A model generated the notes under the pieces. The model saw only the letters and a program-made list of their open reading frames with translations. It ran no database searches and was not told where the DNA came from. Below, one piece after another: positions 11,531 through 22,738 of a stretch of 64,000 bases of DNA. The stretch is from Cycas panzhihuaensis (taxonomy: Eukaryota > Cycadophyta): contig CM041465.1 of assembly GCA_023213395.1 (NCBI GenBank), positions 116,071,741 through 116,135,740 on the forward strand, read 5' to 3'. The position numbers and the translations under genes were made by a program. How positions within the stretch are numbered: position 1 is the stretch's first letter; each line of letters opens with the position of its first letter.

Positions 11531-12870
11531 TAAGTTATCAAATGTTGAGTCTTGGTTAATTGACTCTAGTGCTTTGCTTCATATTACTCCCATAAGGATT
11601 GGTTTTATGAATACACAAGTATTGATGGAGGTGAAGTGATTCTTAGGGATCATTACCCATATAAAATTATGGGTTATGGAAGGGTGAAGGTTCAATTTAG
11701 AAATCAAAGGGTTAAAACTATCCCTTATATGAGTTATATTTCTAATTTAGCTATGAGCTTGTTATCTATTAGTCAATTGGATGGTGTAAGAATAGAAATG
11801 ACTTTCAATAAAGTTAGTTATAGAATGGTTTGAAGAGCATTGATATTAGTAAGAGGGGTCCAATATGGAACACTATACAAGCTTGATGCAAGCACAGTGT
11901 GTGTTGGAAGTTACAGTCTGACTATTATAGAAAGTAGCAATAATATAGATTGGACCTAAATATCAATTGCTAGTAAAACTATGTTGTGGCATCAAAGATT
12001 AGGCTATATTGGAGAGAAATGCCTCTATGATTTATTTTCCAAAGGTATGGTAGAAGACATCTTTGGAATTAATGGCTCCTTTGATTTTGATTTCTATGAG
12101 TATTATGTATATGGTAAACAAAATTGAGTCAATTTTCCTTCAATCTCAAAGAGACCAAAGGGTATTATGCAATTAGTACACAATGATGTTTTTGGACCTG
12201 TTGATGTACCCTCATTAGGTGGGTCCAAATACTTTGTCTCATTCATAGATGATTTATTGAGAAATACATGGTTATACTTTCTTAGGTAGAAATCTAAAGT
12301 TTTCAGTAAATTCAAAAAGTTCAAGGTCTTGGTTGAGAATTAGAGTGATAGGTAGATCAAGGTAATGAGGATTGATAATGGAGGTAAGTTTTACTCAAAG
12401 GAGTTTGAGCAATTCTATAAGCAGTGTGGGATAGTAAGGCAAAAGACATTCCCTATATGCCATATTAGAACAGAGTTACTAAAAGGATAAATATGACCTT
12501 GCTGGAGAGATCGAGGAGTATGCTTAATACTATTAAATTAGAGAAGAAATTCTAGGTTGAGGCTATGATGATTATAAGCTACTTGATAAACAGATTACTA
12601 GTAACTACTTTAGTGTATAAAATACCTGAAGAAGTATGGTTTGGTAAGAAACCAACTCTTGGTCATATTAGAGTTTTTGGTTGTGAATATTTTTTGTATG
12701 TTTCTAAGCAACAGAGGACTAAGCTTGATTTCAAAGTACAAAAGACTATTTTCATTGCCTATGGTGATAGTGTTAAAGGATATAAGCTTTATAACCTTGA
12801 AACACAAAATTTAGTGTATAGTCATGATGTTGTCTTTAGAGAGGAATTCAAGTCTCTAAAGTAGGATAAA
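11531..12870 (+). pseudogene. Copia-2 protease and integrase remnant
   Basis: The protease active site reads SWLIDSSALLHIT near 11550, with Gly of the D-S-G triad changed to Ser. Pre-integrase sequence LWHQRLGYIGEKCLYDLFSKG follows near 11985; the second zinc His and both zinc Cys read Tyr. In the integrase core the first Asp (HNDVFGPV near 12180) and second Asp (RIDNGGKF near 12375) are kept, but the Glu region is scrambled. The open stretch 12565-12864 holds the conserved C-terminal part of copia integrase with GHIRVFGCEYFLYV. Confidence 0.88.
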
Positions 12871-13089
12871 GAACCAAATGAGGAATACTCTAAGAAGGTA
12901 TAATTTGAAGTAAGGGATGAAGATTCTACATCATAATATGAGTCAATTGAAGAGGAAGAACTAGTTGTAGAGGTAGCCCAACCTCAAGAACCCCACATCT
13001 TGAGGAGATCAACTCGTGAGAGAAAACAACCTGACAAGTATATCCCTGATACTTCCATTGCTTCTCTTTTATTTTATTTGCTATAGATG

Positions 13090-14640
13090 ACAATCCAAGT
13101 ACTATTTAGAAGGCTTTGGAGTCAAAAGAGAGCTAACTCTAGATGAAGGCCATACAAGAAGGAATAATGGCCTTAGATAAAAATAACACATGGGATTTGG
13201 TGGATCTACCTAATGGAAAAAAAACCTATTGATGATAAATGGATCTTCAAGAAGAAGCTCCAGGTAGATGGTATTGTGGAGAAGTATAGGGCTCACTTGG
13301 TAGCAAAGGGCTATTCCTAGGTCAAGGGAATAGATTTTAGTGAGGAATTTTCTCCTGTTGTAAAAATTGCTTCAATTAGATTTTTGTTGGCTATAGCAGT
13401 TGCCTATAACCTTCAAGTAGATCAAATAGATGTGAAGACTACATTTCTTCATGATGACCTTGAGAAAGAAATTTATATGTTATAGCCTAAAGGATTTAAT
13501 GTTGTAGGGAAGGAGAATATGGTGTGTAGGTTGAGGATGTCATTATATAGCTTGAAATAGTTACCAAGGATGTGGTATCAGAAGTTCAATTCACATATGT
13601 TGGTAGATGGCTTTGTGTATAGAAGAGTAGATCATTATGTTTATTATAAGCAAGTTGGTGATCATTTTGTTATTCTAGCTTTATATGTTGATGATATCCT
13701 TTTAGTTAGTGATAATAAAGAAATGAATTAACTTGTAAAATGTTAACTGGTATCTCATTTTGAGATGAAGGATATTGGTGCTACATATTTTATTTTAGGC
13801 ATTGAGATTAAAAGGGATAGGGGAAATAGGAAGAGTTAGCTTAGCTAAAGACAGTATATTGAGGCAATATTACAACGGTTGAGGTTGTAGGATAGTAAAC
13901 GAGTTAATGTTCCTCTTTCTGTTTGTTTAAAATTATAAACTGAATAATGACTAAAGTCTCACCAAGAAGTTGAAGACATGGTATTTGTCCCTTATGCTAG
14001 TGTTGTTGGTAGCCTGATATATATGATAGTTTGCACTCGACTAGACATTGCCCATGCAGTGGGAATAGTTAGCAAGTATATGTCAAACCTAAGTAGGGAG
14101 CATTGCATGGTTATGAAAAGGAATTTTAGGTATCTTCAGGGTACATCAGACTATGGAATTTACTATCAAAGAGATCCCACAGAGAGTAGAATAATAAACT
14201 TGAGAGGTTTTGTTGATGCTGATTGGGCTTGAGATCTTGATAATAAAAGATCTATAAGTAGGTATGTTTTTACCCTTTATGGTGGCACAACCAATTGGAT
14301 GAGTAAAAGATAGCAAATTGTGGCACTTTCCAATATAGAAGCAGAGTATATGGTAGCTACACATATGCAAAGAAGCAGTTTAGTTACAAAGATTATGCAC
14401 GGATATTGGCTTTAAACATGATATTATGAGGATAGATTGTGATAATCAAACTATAATCTACCTAGCAAAGAGTCCCATTTTTCATGCTTGGTCAAAGCAT
14501 ATTAATGTGCAATTCTATTTTTTGAGAGAAATGGTTAAGGATCATAAGGTGGATTTGTAGAAGATTACTACATAAGAGAATATTAGAGACTCATTGACCA
14601 AGATTATTAGCACAGAAAATTTTAGATGGTATAGAAATAC
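13090..14640 (+). pseudogene. Copia-2 reverse transcriptase and RNase H remnant
   Basis: The RT shows WIFKKKL-like sequence near 13240, the VDQIDVKTTFLH block near 13420, and LYVDDILLVSD near 13685 with YVDD intact. RNase H follows with SLIYMIVCTRLDIAHAVG near 14010, GFVDADWA near 14205, SNIEAEY near 14330 and the SKHINVQF end near 14500. The 84-codon open stretch at 13978-14232 shows how little of it has shifted frame. Many stops are TAG in place of CAG or TGG. RNase H is at the C-terminus, as in all copia elements. Confidence 0.9.
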
Positions 14641-14714
14641 AATGATGTTTATGATTTTGGTATTAAGCAGTTGTGTATATTAGTTTCTTATAAAGTGTTC
14701 AATAAGTGAGAGAT

Positions 14715-15216
14715 TGTTAGATATGTTGAACACTTTGCAAGTGTTGCATGGGTATAGGTGTTACACTTGAGCCCCTTTGTAGGGTATGGGGGCCTATTGT
14801 ACGGCCCCCAACTGGGGGGTCTAGGGGGCTGATGGCCCCCCAAGTAGGAGTTCAGGGATAGGAGGCCCCGAGAAAAAACTTTAGGTGTCTTATAGGGGTC
14901 TTTGTTGGCCCGTGGTTTATGCCCATTATATTGTAAAACCATAATGTAGTATCTTGTAATGTTGTGTTTATATATTCTTATGAAATGACACATGTAACAT
15001 GGTTGTGGATGAGTCTTGGATGAGTCAATGAGAAGATTTTGGGTTTATTCATCTATGTACTTCTTTAGTTGTTACTTAGATTAATAAAAGGTCTATGCTT
15101 AGACCTAAATCTCTTAGTGTTCTTTATTGAATGCTTAGTTCGTTTATGCTATTTATTCTTTGTATGGTTTAAAGTTTTGTTATCACATTACTTTTGTGGT
15201 TATATTTTTCTCTTCA
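14715..15216 (+). repeat. Copia-2 3' LTR
   Basis: Starts TGTTAGATATG and ends TTCTCTTCA, 502 bp. A block of alternating G and C tracts at 14783-14875 (GGGGGCC, GGCCCCC, GGGGGG, GGCCCCCC) is longer than in the 5' LTR, where only a remnant at 10222-10260 remains. Confidence 0.93.
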
Positions 15217-15221
15217 AGGAC

Positions 15222-16377
15222 ATTAAGAAAAAAAGATTAGGCAAAGGAAGATGAGTATTAAGAATCACAATTAGCACAAATGGCCACTCAATAAGAGGAT
15301 ATAAGGGACATATAGCTAAGCAACTAGACTTGTAGAGAGTCTGCGCTGTAGAGGAGAAGAGATGATGGTATGAAGGACTTATTGATCAAGCTTAAGGTTT
15401 GTAAAGGCCCAACAAGGAACTTGACTAAGAGGATGGGATTCTCAAGGTGATAAACATGTTAAAATAACTATGACAAATAAGATCAGTGCATTGATACGAG
15501 TCTAAAGAGTATAAACAATGATGGGGTTTTGAACAGGTAAGTGACGAGGGAAAAAGGATCCCCCTAGGAAAGGTTAGAAGGCTGTCATTATTACTCGTAA
15601 AGGTGAGAAAAAATAGCACCTGGGAGATGAAGAGAGCTTGGTCCCTAAAGGAAATAGGAATAGACTCAAAGAAACAGTTCCAATGGCTCAAATATAATGG
15701 GAAATAGGCATAAATTCATAGGAAGCCTATTGAACATAAATACGTTTGGTAAGGAAATGGGATTTATTTTTACTGTCACCCATTAGATTCTATAGAAAAC
15801 TTTCTACTACCTCTATTTTTCCATTTGTAGCTAGGCTTGTTGAGAAAGATCTGGCTATTGGATCATTGCACAGGAGGAGATGTTGCAATCATGGGTAAGT
15901 CATGGTTGTAGTGAGGCCAGATCTAGTGAGTGGATCTTGACATTAGACTTTGAATTTCACTTTTCATGCATTGTACTTTTTAGTAGCTAGGTTGTGCCCA
16001 TTTATGGATAGGGAACCTAATAGGGCCTATTTAGGACCTCATAAGAGGTTGGACCAAGGTTATAGTGAACCCTAGTCCTAATGGACCTATTCTCAGTCCA
16101 GGGAATGATGTTGATTTTATTATTTTTTTAATTTTAGGGATATAGTTTGTGGTACCGGAGGATTTCCTATGGTACTACAGAGAAATCTAAAACACAAAGG
16201 GGAGTATTATAGACTTATTTGTGGTACCATGAAAAACTCTCTGATATAGAACTATAATTTTTAGTTTTTAAAATTTTATCTAAATTTCATTTGTCTTTTA
16301 CTTGATTGAGAGAGATGTCTCTCCCATCAGCTGACAGGTTATTGATTAATGGTCTTTTGGTTGGTTTTTAGGCAATT
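15222..16377 (+). other. Gypsy D leader of the antisense PMD-like gene
   Basis: This is homologous to 54,240-55,480 in B and the reverse of 32,012-33,200 in A. Shared blocks include GATCTAGTGAGT near 15920 (B near 55000). The TATA box seen in A and B is not preserved at the matching place near 15750. Three GGTAC-centred motifs at 16147-16246 (GTGGTACCGG, ATGGTACTAC, GTGGTACCAT) match the palindrome modules of the other copies. The 88-codon minus-strand frame at 15425-15691 is not supported by the other copies. Confidence 0.6.
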
Positions 16378-18072
16378 ATGGTAGTGGATAATTATGAGAA
16401 CATAAGGGCATTAATATTGGCACTCACAGAGTTGATGACTAAGGAGGACTGAGAGGTCTTGAGATGGTGCAATTTGTTGAGGGTTGTCCTCACATGCTAA
16501 TATGCTTCTGACTAAGTGCTCTTAGTAGACATCATATCACATTGGGATAGGAGATGATATGGTTTTCATCTCCCAAGGGTTAGAGATCCAATGATCACTT
16601 CATCAAGTGTACAGAGGATCTTAGGGGTCCTAATAAGTGGGGCGCTAGCCGTGCTAGGAGTGTTACCCAACATTGATATTATACACTAGGAAGCAACTCA
16701 TTTTTATCATGGCCGGGGCCATTGGGATAGGAGGGAATCATCCATCAAGATTATTATCATATTACATATTCCTTGACTAAGAAAATTAATCATATTTACT
16801 ATTTTGTTTTAGATCTCCTAGAAATAGAATTATAGAGATGTCTATAGAGGGTGGATGGAGGTCATCAAATGATGCAAAGAGGGGTAGAGATTTAATTGGG
16901 CTACTTTCATAGTGACCAATATCACTACTTAGCTTGACTAGATATGAGTCATAGGGCATGGTAGATTTTCATACTATTCCCTACTCTAATGCTAGTTCTT
17001 TGACTATTTCAGAGGAGTAGGTACACTAGTAGGCCCTTAGCTAGTATTAGCTAATGGGTCCCTCATCCATCAATGGGCATCCTACTTCAGGACCCTCAAA
17101 GAGCTAGAGCAGGTTAGAAGATCGATGGATACCACGTCTTTGGACCCATTACACCTAATGATTATGTATGTTGACCCTACCACACCACTCACTTGGAAAG
17201 TGGTGTGAAAGGCAAGGGAGCCATAACAAACTTAGTAGCAGAGCTAGGGAATGAGGCAGATGAGAGAGTGGCATGAGCTGCTCCTAGGGAGATGAGGCTA
17301 TGACTGTTATTGAAGAGGAAGCCATAGCTACTACAGGGGCAAATATCTTGGGAGCCAATAAGGAGGCAACACCAGGGGCACCGGCTACTCCAAGAGGTGA
17401 TTCACTTTCCTTTCTTAGCTATGCCTTTGATTTATATTTATTTGTTGAGCCATTTATGATATAATTTTTTATATTATTATCATCCATACTAACACTCAGT
17501 TTTGCATAGGTGACATGAGAGGGCACCACTAGGGAGATGATCAAGAGAGTAGTAGCTAATATATTTTCCTAAGTTTATGTAGAGGACTAGCCTCATATAG
17601 TAGATAGTAGAGAGCCTAAGTCAGTGCATCCTCACATTGTTGCCTTTGCCCCCTTTATTAGCTACATAGGCTATAGAGGCTGAGGAGAGGTAGGATGAGG
17701 TGGATTGACTATAGGTTCAAGTGAGAGAGCTAGAGGCCCAGGTGGGAGAGGGAGCAGCCTAGGTATTGGTAACACTCACAAAGGTAGTCCCAGGGGTTGA
17801 GGTAAGGATCATGGTGTAAGAGACATAACTACGAGAGGTGGAAGGAGAGCAAGACTGGCTCCAATCATAATATGATAGACTAGTAGACTAGATGGTAGCT
17901 TGGTCATCCTAAACACACACCATGACCTCCTTACACAGGCATCTGAGGGATGAGAGCCAGGTGTTGGATGAGGGGAGTGAGGTTGGGACATCATGGTATC
18001 CTAAGAGGAGCCTGGGAGAGATCTAGACCCTAAACCAGTAAGCGAGACAACTAGAGGACAACACTCTATGAC
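16378..18072 (+). pseudogene. Gypsy D antisense PMD-like gene, decayed
   Basis: Follows a splice-acceptor-like TTTTTAG at 16365-16371. The first part carries LLVDIISHWDRR then YGFHLPRVRDP and QRILGV, matching B and A and resembling the plant mobile domain signature (FHLPxGEMTITLxDVxxLLG). A middle part has TTSLDPL. An intron-like gap at 17397-17509 has GT...AG ends and a TACTAAC branch site near 17487. The last part is a coiled coil (VQVRELEAQVGE near 17715). PMD occurs in plant MAIN/MAIL proteins and in transposons; its chemistry is unknown. It has many TAG and TGA stops. The gene runs opposite to its host element. Confidence 0.62.
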
Positions 18073-18244
18073 TACCTATAGGCATTTATATGGTTTTATA
18101 TGATGATTTATTTTGATAAGAGGAAATCATGGATCTCCAGGGGGTTCTACTCTATGTATGGAGATCATTGTATGTCCCCCTACAAGGATTTTGGCTTCCT
18201 TCAGTGCATGGTACCACTGTATCATTATACCATTATTTGAGGAT

Positions 18245-18293
18245 TATATCTATCTATATATATGTGTGTGTGTGTATACACATATATATATAT

Positions 18294-18365
<72 letters not shown>

Positions 18366-18382
18366 ATATATATATATATATA

Positions 18383-18418
<36 letters not shown>

Positions 18419-18522
18419 CATACATACATACATATATATATATACATACATACATATATATATATGTATGTATATGTATATATGTATATATATATGTATG
18501 TATATATATATGTATATATATC

Positions 18523-18554
<32 letters not shown>

Positions 18555-18588
18555 TATACATACATATATACATACATACATATATATA

Positions 18589-18628
<40 letters not shown>

Positions 18629-18774
18629 CATACACACACACACACACACGCATATATATAGATGTATACATATATACACAGACACACACACATACACACA
18701 CACATACACACACACACACACACACTCACACATATATATATAAAGAGAGAAAGAGAGAGAGAGAGAGAGAGATG
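18245..18774. repeat. Compound microsatellite (TA, CA, TATC, TACA, GA units)
   Basis: About 530 bp of simple repeats in blocks: TG/AC, then AC runs (18298-18330), TATC repeats (18331-18364), TA runs, TACA runs, GT and AC runs, and a final GA run to 18774. It lies inside gypsy D, just past the antisense gene. Long open frames on both strands here are simple-repeat artefacts. Confidence 0.98.
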
Positions 18775-19101
18775 AGGGCCACATTGGTCCCCTTTTTGTC
18801 ATGAGTTATTCTTTTGTTTGATTACTATAGATATATGCATATATGATATGGATATATACAAGCTTATTTATTTATACCTGATGGTGTTGTTTACTTTTGT
18901 TTATGGCTTAGAGAACATGCTAAGCATACATGATCACTTGGTTTAATTAAGTGTTCTCATGTGATGCTTAGGTAGGGGGAATGGCATAGTCCTCTAAGGT
19001 GAGGGTAGAGATTTAGGCAAGTATAGGACTAGATGTGTATGGATACCCTAAAGGTCCAAAAGGGATGGTGAGTTCTATTGATGATTGCCTTTTCTAGGTG
19101 G
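18775..19101. other. Gypsy D spacer between antisense gene and pol
   Basis: Weak collinear similarity to B at 57,700-57,900 (for example CATGATCACT) places this in the pol-to-PMD spacer of D. No coding content was seen. The last five bases, GGTGG (19097-19101), would be the left target-site copy of gypsy E; its partner is outside the window. Confidence 0.55.
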
Positions 19102-19690
19102 TGATTCTCAACTACCAGGAATGGACATAGACAGGTCGACTCAAGTATGTGTAGGTACACTTCTATCCCTGACGTCTATTAGTTCTACTAGAGGTGGATT
19201 GAAGCATTTTTACATTACATGACTATCTAGTTCGTTGAGTGATCACTATGCATCCACTACTTGATCATGCTGCATTATACGATTTCAACCTATGACGATT
19301 TAGGGTTACATATCCCATGGTGACCGACAACCCTCCTTTATGCCTTCATAATATCCCCAAGTACCTTTAGGCCTCCGTAGCCCAACCCCATCACCTGTGG
19401 ATGCGTCATGACCCCTAGCACCTCGCCTAGGACTGGTTGGCACTTTCCACCTATTTATGGACTTTTCTTGGGAATATTTTACCTTCAATACCTATTTATT
19501 ATAGGCTTTCCTAATCCCTATAGTACTTTCCTACCACTTAGATAGAGTGTCATGCCTCTTAGGCCCAAAGTGCCACCTCTTTTGGGCTCTCAACCTTCTC
19601 TTTCTTTTATTCTTACCTATGTTCTGCCGCACCGCGATAAAGATTATGGTACCGCTCAAACTTCACGGTACCGTAAAGTTTACCATAGTG
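19102..19690 (+). repeat. Gypsy E 5' LTR, first piece
   Basis: Starts TGATTCTCAACTACCAGGAA, aligning with TGTTTCTTGGCTACCAGGAA at the start of A. It ends at TAGTG (19686-19690), the target site used by A. A 24-bp imperfect palindrome centred on GGTACC is at 19658-19681. Confidence 0.82.
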
Positions 19691-20189
19691 TGTTTCTTGG
19701 CTACCAGGAATGGGTATGCACAGATCAACTTAGGTAAGTGCAGGTATGCTTCTTCCTTTTCGCCTTTATTATTTCTTTGGAAAGGTAGATAGAAGCATTG
19801 CCTCATTGTATGATTGACTGCCACATTTGAGTGATCGCCTTGCATCTATTGCTTGATCATGTTGCTTGTCATATTTTCAGCCTATGACAACCCACGGGAC
19901 TTACATCTCCACGAGGCAGGCATCCCCATGGCACTCTATAACCCTCCACGCCACCTCCACATCACCTCAAGCCTCACTTAACTCATGTGACCCACTCACA
20001 CCTTGATCTTGCATCCTCTCATGGCATTTTTGGGAATCCTAACTCCCAATGTCCCATTTTGTCTAGTCTGCATGTCACCCAGACTATCCCCAACCACCTG
20101 GACAGGAGGGCTAGCCCCTCTTAGACCTTGCACATCTCCATTTAGGGTGCTTAGAACACTCTCCATTGCTATTTTAGCATTCTGGTCTT

Positions 20190-20236
20190 GCATCGCTGTA
20201 AACTAAGTGGTACTACGAAGTTTACTGTAGTGCAAC
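20190..20236 (+). promoter_or_regulatory. GGTAC palindrome module, A 5' LTR
   Basis: CGCTGTAAACTAAGTGGTAC followed by TACGAAGTTTACTGTAGTGC: a degenerate inverted repeat with GTAAACT and AGTTTAC arms around GGTAC, about 140 bp upstream of the TATA-like site. It matches the E and B LTR modules. Function is inferred from recurrence only. Confidence 0.5.
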
Positions 20237-20330
20237 TAATGCTCACTATTTTTTTTATCCGCCATAGTAATTCTTGCTCTTTTCGCAGAACTTCCACATG
20301 GATAAGTTACCAATTCAGCCCTATTCAAAT

Positions 20331-20369
20331 CCTAATCACTTGATTAGGGTTAGGATGGGTATATATACC
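20331..20369 (+). promoter_or_regulatory. Likely A 5' LTR promoter core
   Basis: An inverted pair CCTAATCA/TGATTAGG (20331-20348) overlaps TTAGGGTTAG, followed by the self-complementary GGTATATATACC at 20358-20369. The 3' LTR has the same layout at 34076-34116 with a clear telo-box, AACCCTAA. Confidence 0.55.
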
Positions 20370-22481
20370 GAAAAGACCTCATTTAACCTCTCTTGGATCT
20401 CTAACAACACTTCCTACTGCTGTAATTCTGCTCTCTCCTTTCTCTCTTTTCATAGGTATGCCTATAACGCTGGTGTTCTACCATTCCAGCTAGGGATACA
20501 CCTGTAGTAGCTCTGTTACATGGTAGAGGGCTCTCCACCAAGTATTTCCAAGCGAGATCTCTATGCTTATTCTTCAGTTTTCATCTAGTAAGTGTCTCCT
20601 GCAACTCCACCTTATGAGGTACCCTACAAACCTTGCAGGACCTGCCCTCTTCCACTATTTGTAGGGGTAGATCTGCCCCTAACATAGCCCAACAGGTACC
20701 CCTTTCTTTGGTTTTATCTTTTAGCATATGTTTACTCCATTAGAGCTTGTTTAAAAGTATGCTATCTTCCCTTTTTGTGTTTTTGTTGTAAAAGGGACTA
20801 CTCTTTCTTATTTTTGGCTTTAATACCTCAAGCTTTCTCACATTCTCCACTGGTTTCTCTCAAGAAAGCTGTGGGAGAGGGTCCATAAGGACTATGTGAA
20901 GGGGGTTAAGGTGAGATCTATCCCTTTTAGACCTACTCCCCAAGGGCAAATCCCTTCCCATCCTTCCTCTCTTGTGCCTGTGCTTTCCTTGAGCAAACTA
21001 GGAGTTGGTGAGACCCAAGCCTACATTGGATATCAGTGTTTGTAGACCTCACTACGCTAGTTCCAGGCCTATACACTCTCCCTTTGGGCCCTCTTTAAAC
21101 CCCAAACATCATCCAGTATCTATCCAAACCCTTGGTAAGGCTGGCGTGGTGATTCACTACCCATAGTGACCCCGCTACTTAGGTATCTCTCCCACATCTT
21201 ATAACATTCACTTCCGTGCTTGTTTGCTACTCATAGGATGTTACTCAGGTTGCGTGGAGGTCCACTTGTGGGGGGTTTTACCATCTTGAGACTAGCCTTC
21301 ATTTATTTCTTAGTATACATTATTTTCTTGAAGGAGAGCAGAGTTGATTTGAGTAGTAGTTTCACTAACTTAAGGTACAAAATTTTAGCATTTATTTTGT
21401 ATCATTGCCTATATAGTATCTTGCATCTTGGAAGCCCCTTCTTGGAAGGGAAAACCCTTTGTGATTATAGGTCTATGATAGCATTTGTGAAGGGAAAGAA
21501 TGTACTAATCTGGGTAAGTCATTGCCCTTCTTTCCTCTTCCATTTTTTTACTTTCTTATATGGTTTTTAGCTCTCTTTACTTTCCCGCTTTGTTTTGTCC
21601 TTTACACAAGGAAGGTAAGGAAGCCCCCACTTTACTTTCGCTCCAACTATGGTTACATATCAACCAAGGATGAGACGACATACATGGCGTACGAGTGAGG
21701 TTTCCCATCAAGTGCTTCACTTTTCGAGTATGCATCATCTCCCTTCCTCCACCTCCTTCTTTTTGTGCTTTTATTAGGCATTCGTTGTATTTGCATAATA
21801 AGTCACATAAAGACAAAAAGGGTAACAAACCAATTTATTTGCATTCACTTTGCATATGTGTGTTGCGTAGTTACTTTTATAGAAAAATGGCATAATAAGG
21901 ATTGCACCTCCCCTTTTTTCTTACCTAAACTGAAAGCACCTCTTATTTGCACTTCACTTTAGTATGCATACTTGAGTACGCATAAAACACTTGCTTTCCT
22001 TTCTTTTCTTTGTCTTTTGTTATTAAAAAGGAAAAGAGAGAGAGGGAGTATAGCTCTTAGTCCCCCTTTCACTATTACCTTCTTTGTTTAGATTCACCTT
22101 AGGCTAATTAGCCTAAAGAAGGCCTATCCGCACTTGTCTTATACCCTTTGCCTATTATAACTTATTTTTTATCCCTTCACTATAGGAACCCCTCCTTTAT
22201 AGGTCTCTCCTCCTCCCTTCCGGTCATCCAAGGGTAGGAGGACCTTACCCTTTGGGATTGTATGAGATACCCCTGTGTGTATCTCACCTCTTGGAACCAA
22301 AAGTGAAAGCTACTCTGAGAAAGTTAGGCACCATTCGTGGGTCCTGAACTCGCGCTCCAGCACACAGATGTCCTGTGTGGTATTCTCTTCTGCTTATAGG
22401 ATTCCATCCATACCCCAGCATTGGCTATCGACCACCTCAACCCCTACTAAGCATAGTAACCATCCCGCAGACATGATTCCA

Positions 22482-22500
22482 CTGACGACCATATTGGGGA
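22482..22500 (+). other. Gypsy A primer binding site
   Basis: CTGACGACCATATTGGGGA directly follows the LTR end. In E the matching bases are CCGGTGACCATACTGGGGA. This resembles the TGGCGACTCCGCTGGGGA-type site that I associate with Tat-group elements; the tRNA is probably tRNA-Arg, but that is from memory and should be matched to a tRNA set. Confidence 0.65.
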
Positions 22501-22738
22501 CCTGCCAGTAAGGGAGCTAGTCTCTATCTCTTCCTGTTGGTGCTACTACCTCTTAGTAGCTTTCTCCATTTGTTCTTTTTGTTGGGTAGCTCCCAATATG
22601 TGCCTTGTATTCCTCTTTCTCTTATAATACATTGGTGAGTTTTGTATGCGACGCTTCTCACATCGCCTACAAGGTTTGTCCCCGTTGTTAGAAGATCCCA
22701 CATACTACCTCCTTCCATCATTAGATTCTGATTCGATA

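Larger units (their letters stand above)
10152..15216 (+). mobile_element. Copia-2, full-length decayed Ty1/copia element
   Basis: The element has both LTRs, a primer site, gag, protease, integrase, RT and RNase H in copia order, flanked by GGGAC and AGGAC. It is inserted in gypsy D upstream of the second RNase H. It has many stops in every domain. The 5' LTR start is TACTAG where the 3' LTR has TGTTAG, and the 5' LTR lacks about 50 bp of a G/C-tract module present in the 3' LTR. Confidence 0.92.
6265..19101 (-). mobile_element. Gypsy D, 3' half of a Tat-like Ty3/gypsy element
   Basis: On the minus strand this element gives, from its 3' end, an LTR (6,265-9,155), a second RNase H (9,867-10,088), a leader, and then on the plus strand the antisense PMD-like gene (16,378-18,072). 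Copia-2 is inserted at 10,147-15,221. Homology to copies A and B runs collinear on both sides of copia-2. The gag-pol part is missing: at 19,102 gypsy E begins. The remaining part of D may lie beyond the window on the far side of E. It interrupts copia-1 at 6,264. Confidence 0.8.
19691..22481 (+). repeat. Gypsy A 5' LTR
   Basis: Starts TGTTTCTTGGCTACCAGG and ends GATTCCA, 2,791 bp. From about 20330 onward it aligns with 34,072-36,253. The first 600 bp or so are absent from the 3' LTR. A likely TATA region is GGTATATATACC at 20358-20369. Short open frames inside (for example 21220-21570) are paralleled in the 3' LTR but look non-coding. Confidence 0.92.

Noticed and set aside
18298-18730. CRISPR-like repeat array
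   Set aside because: Units are 2-4 bp simple repeats with no unique spacers, and the DNA is plant nuclear.
18113-18804. Long open frames on both strands (up to 204 codons)
   Set aside because: They are translations of the TA/CA/TATC microsatellite and have no real coding content.
21220-21570. Open frame shared by both A LTRs (21220 and 35023)
   Set aside because: The similarity is explained by the LTR pair; the frame is not kept in the E, B or D LTRs.
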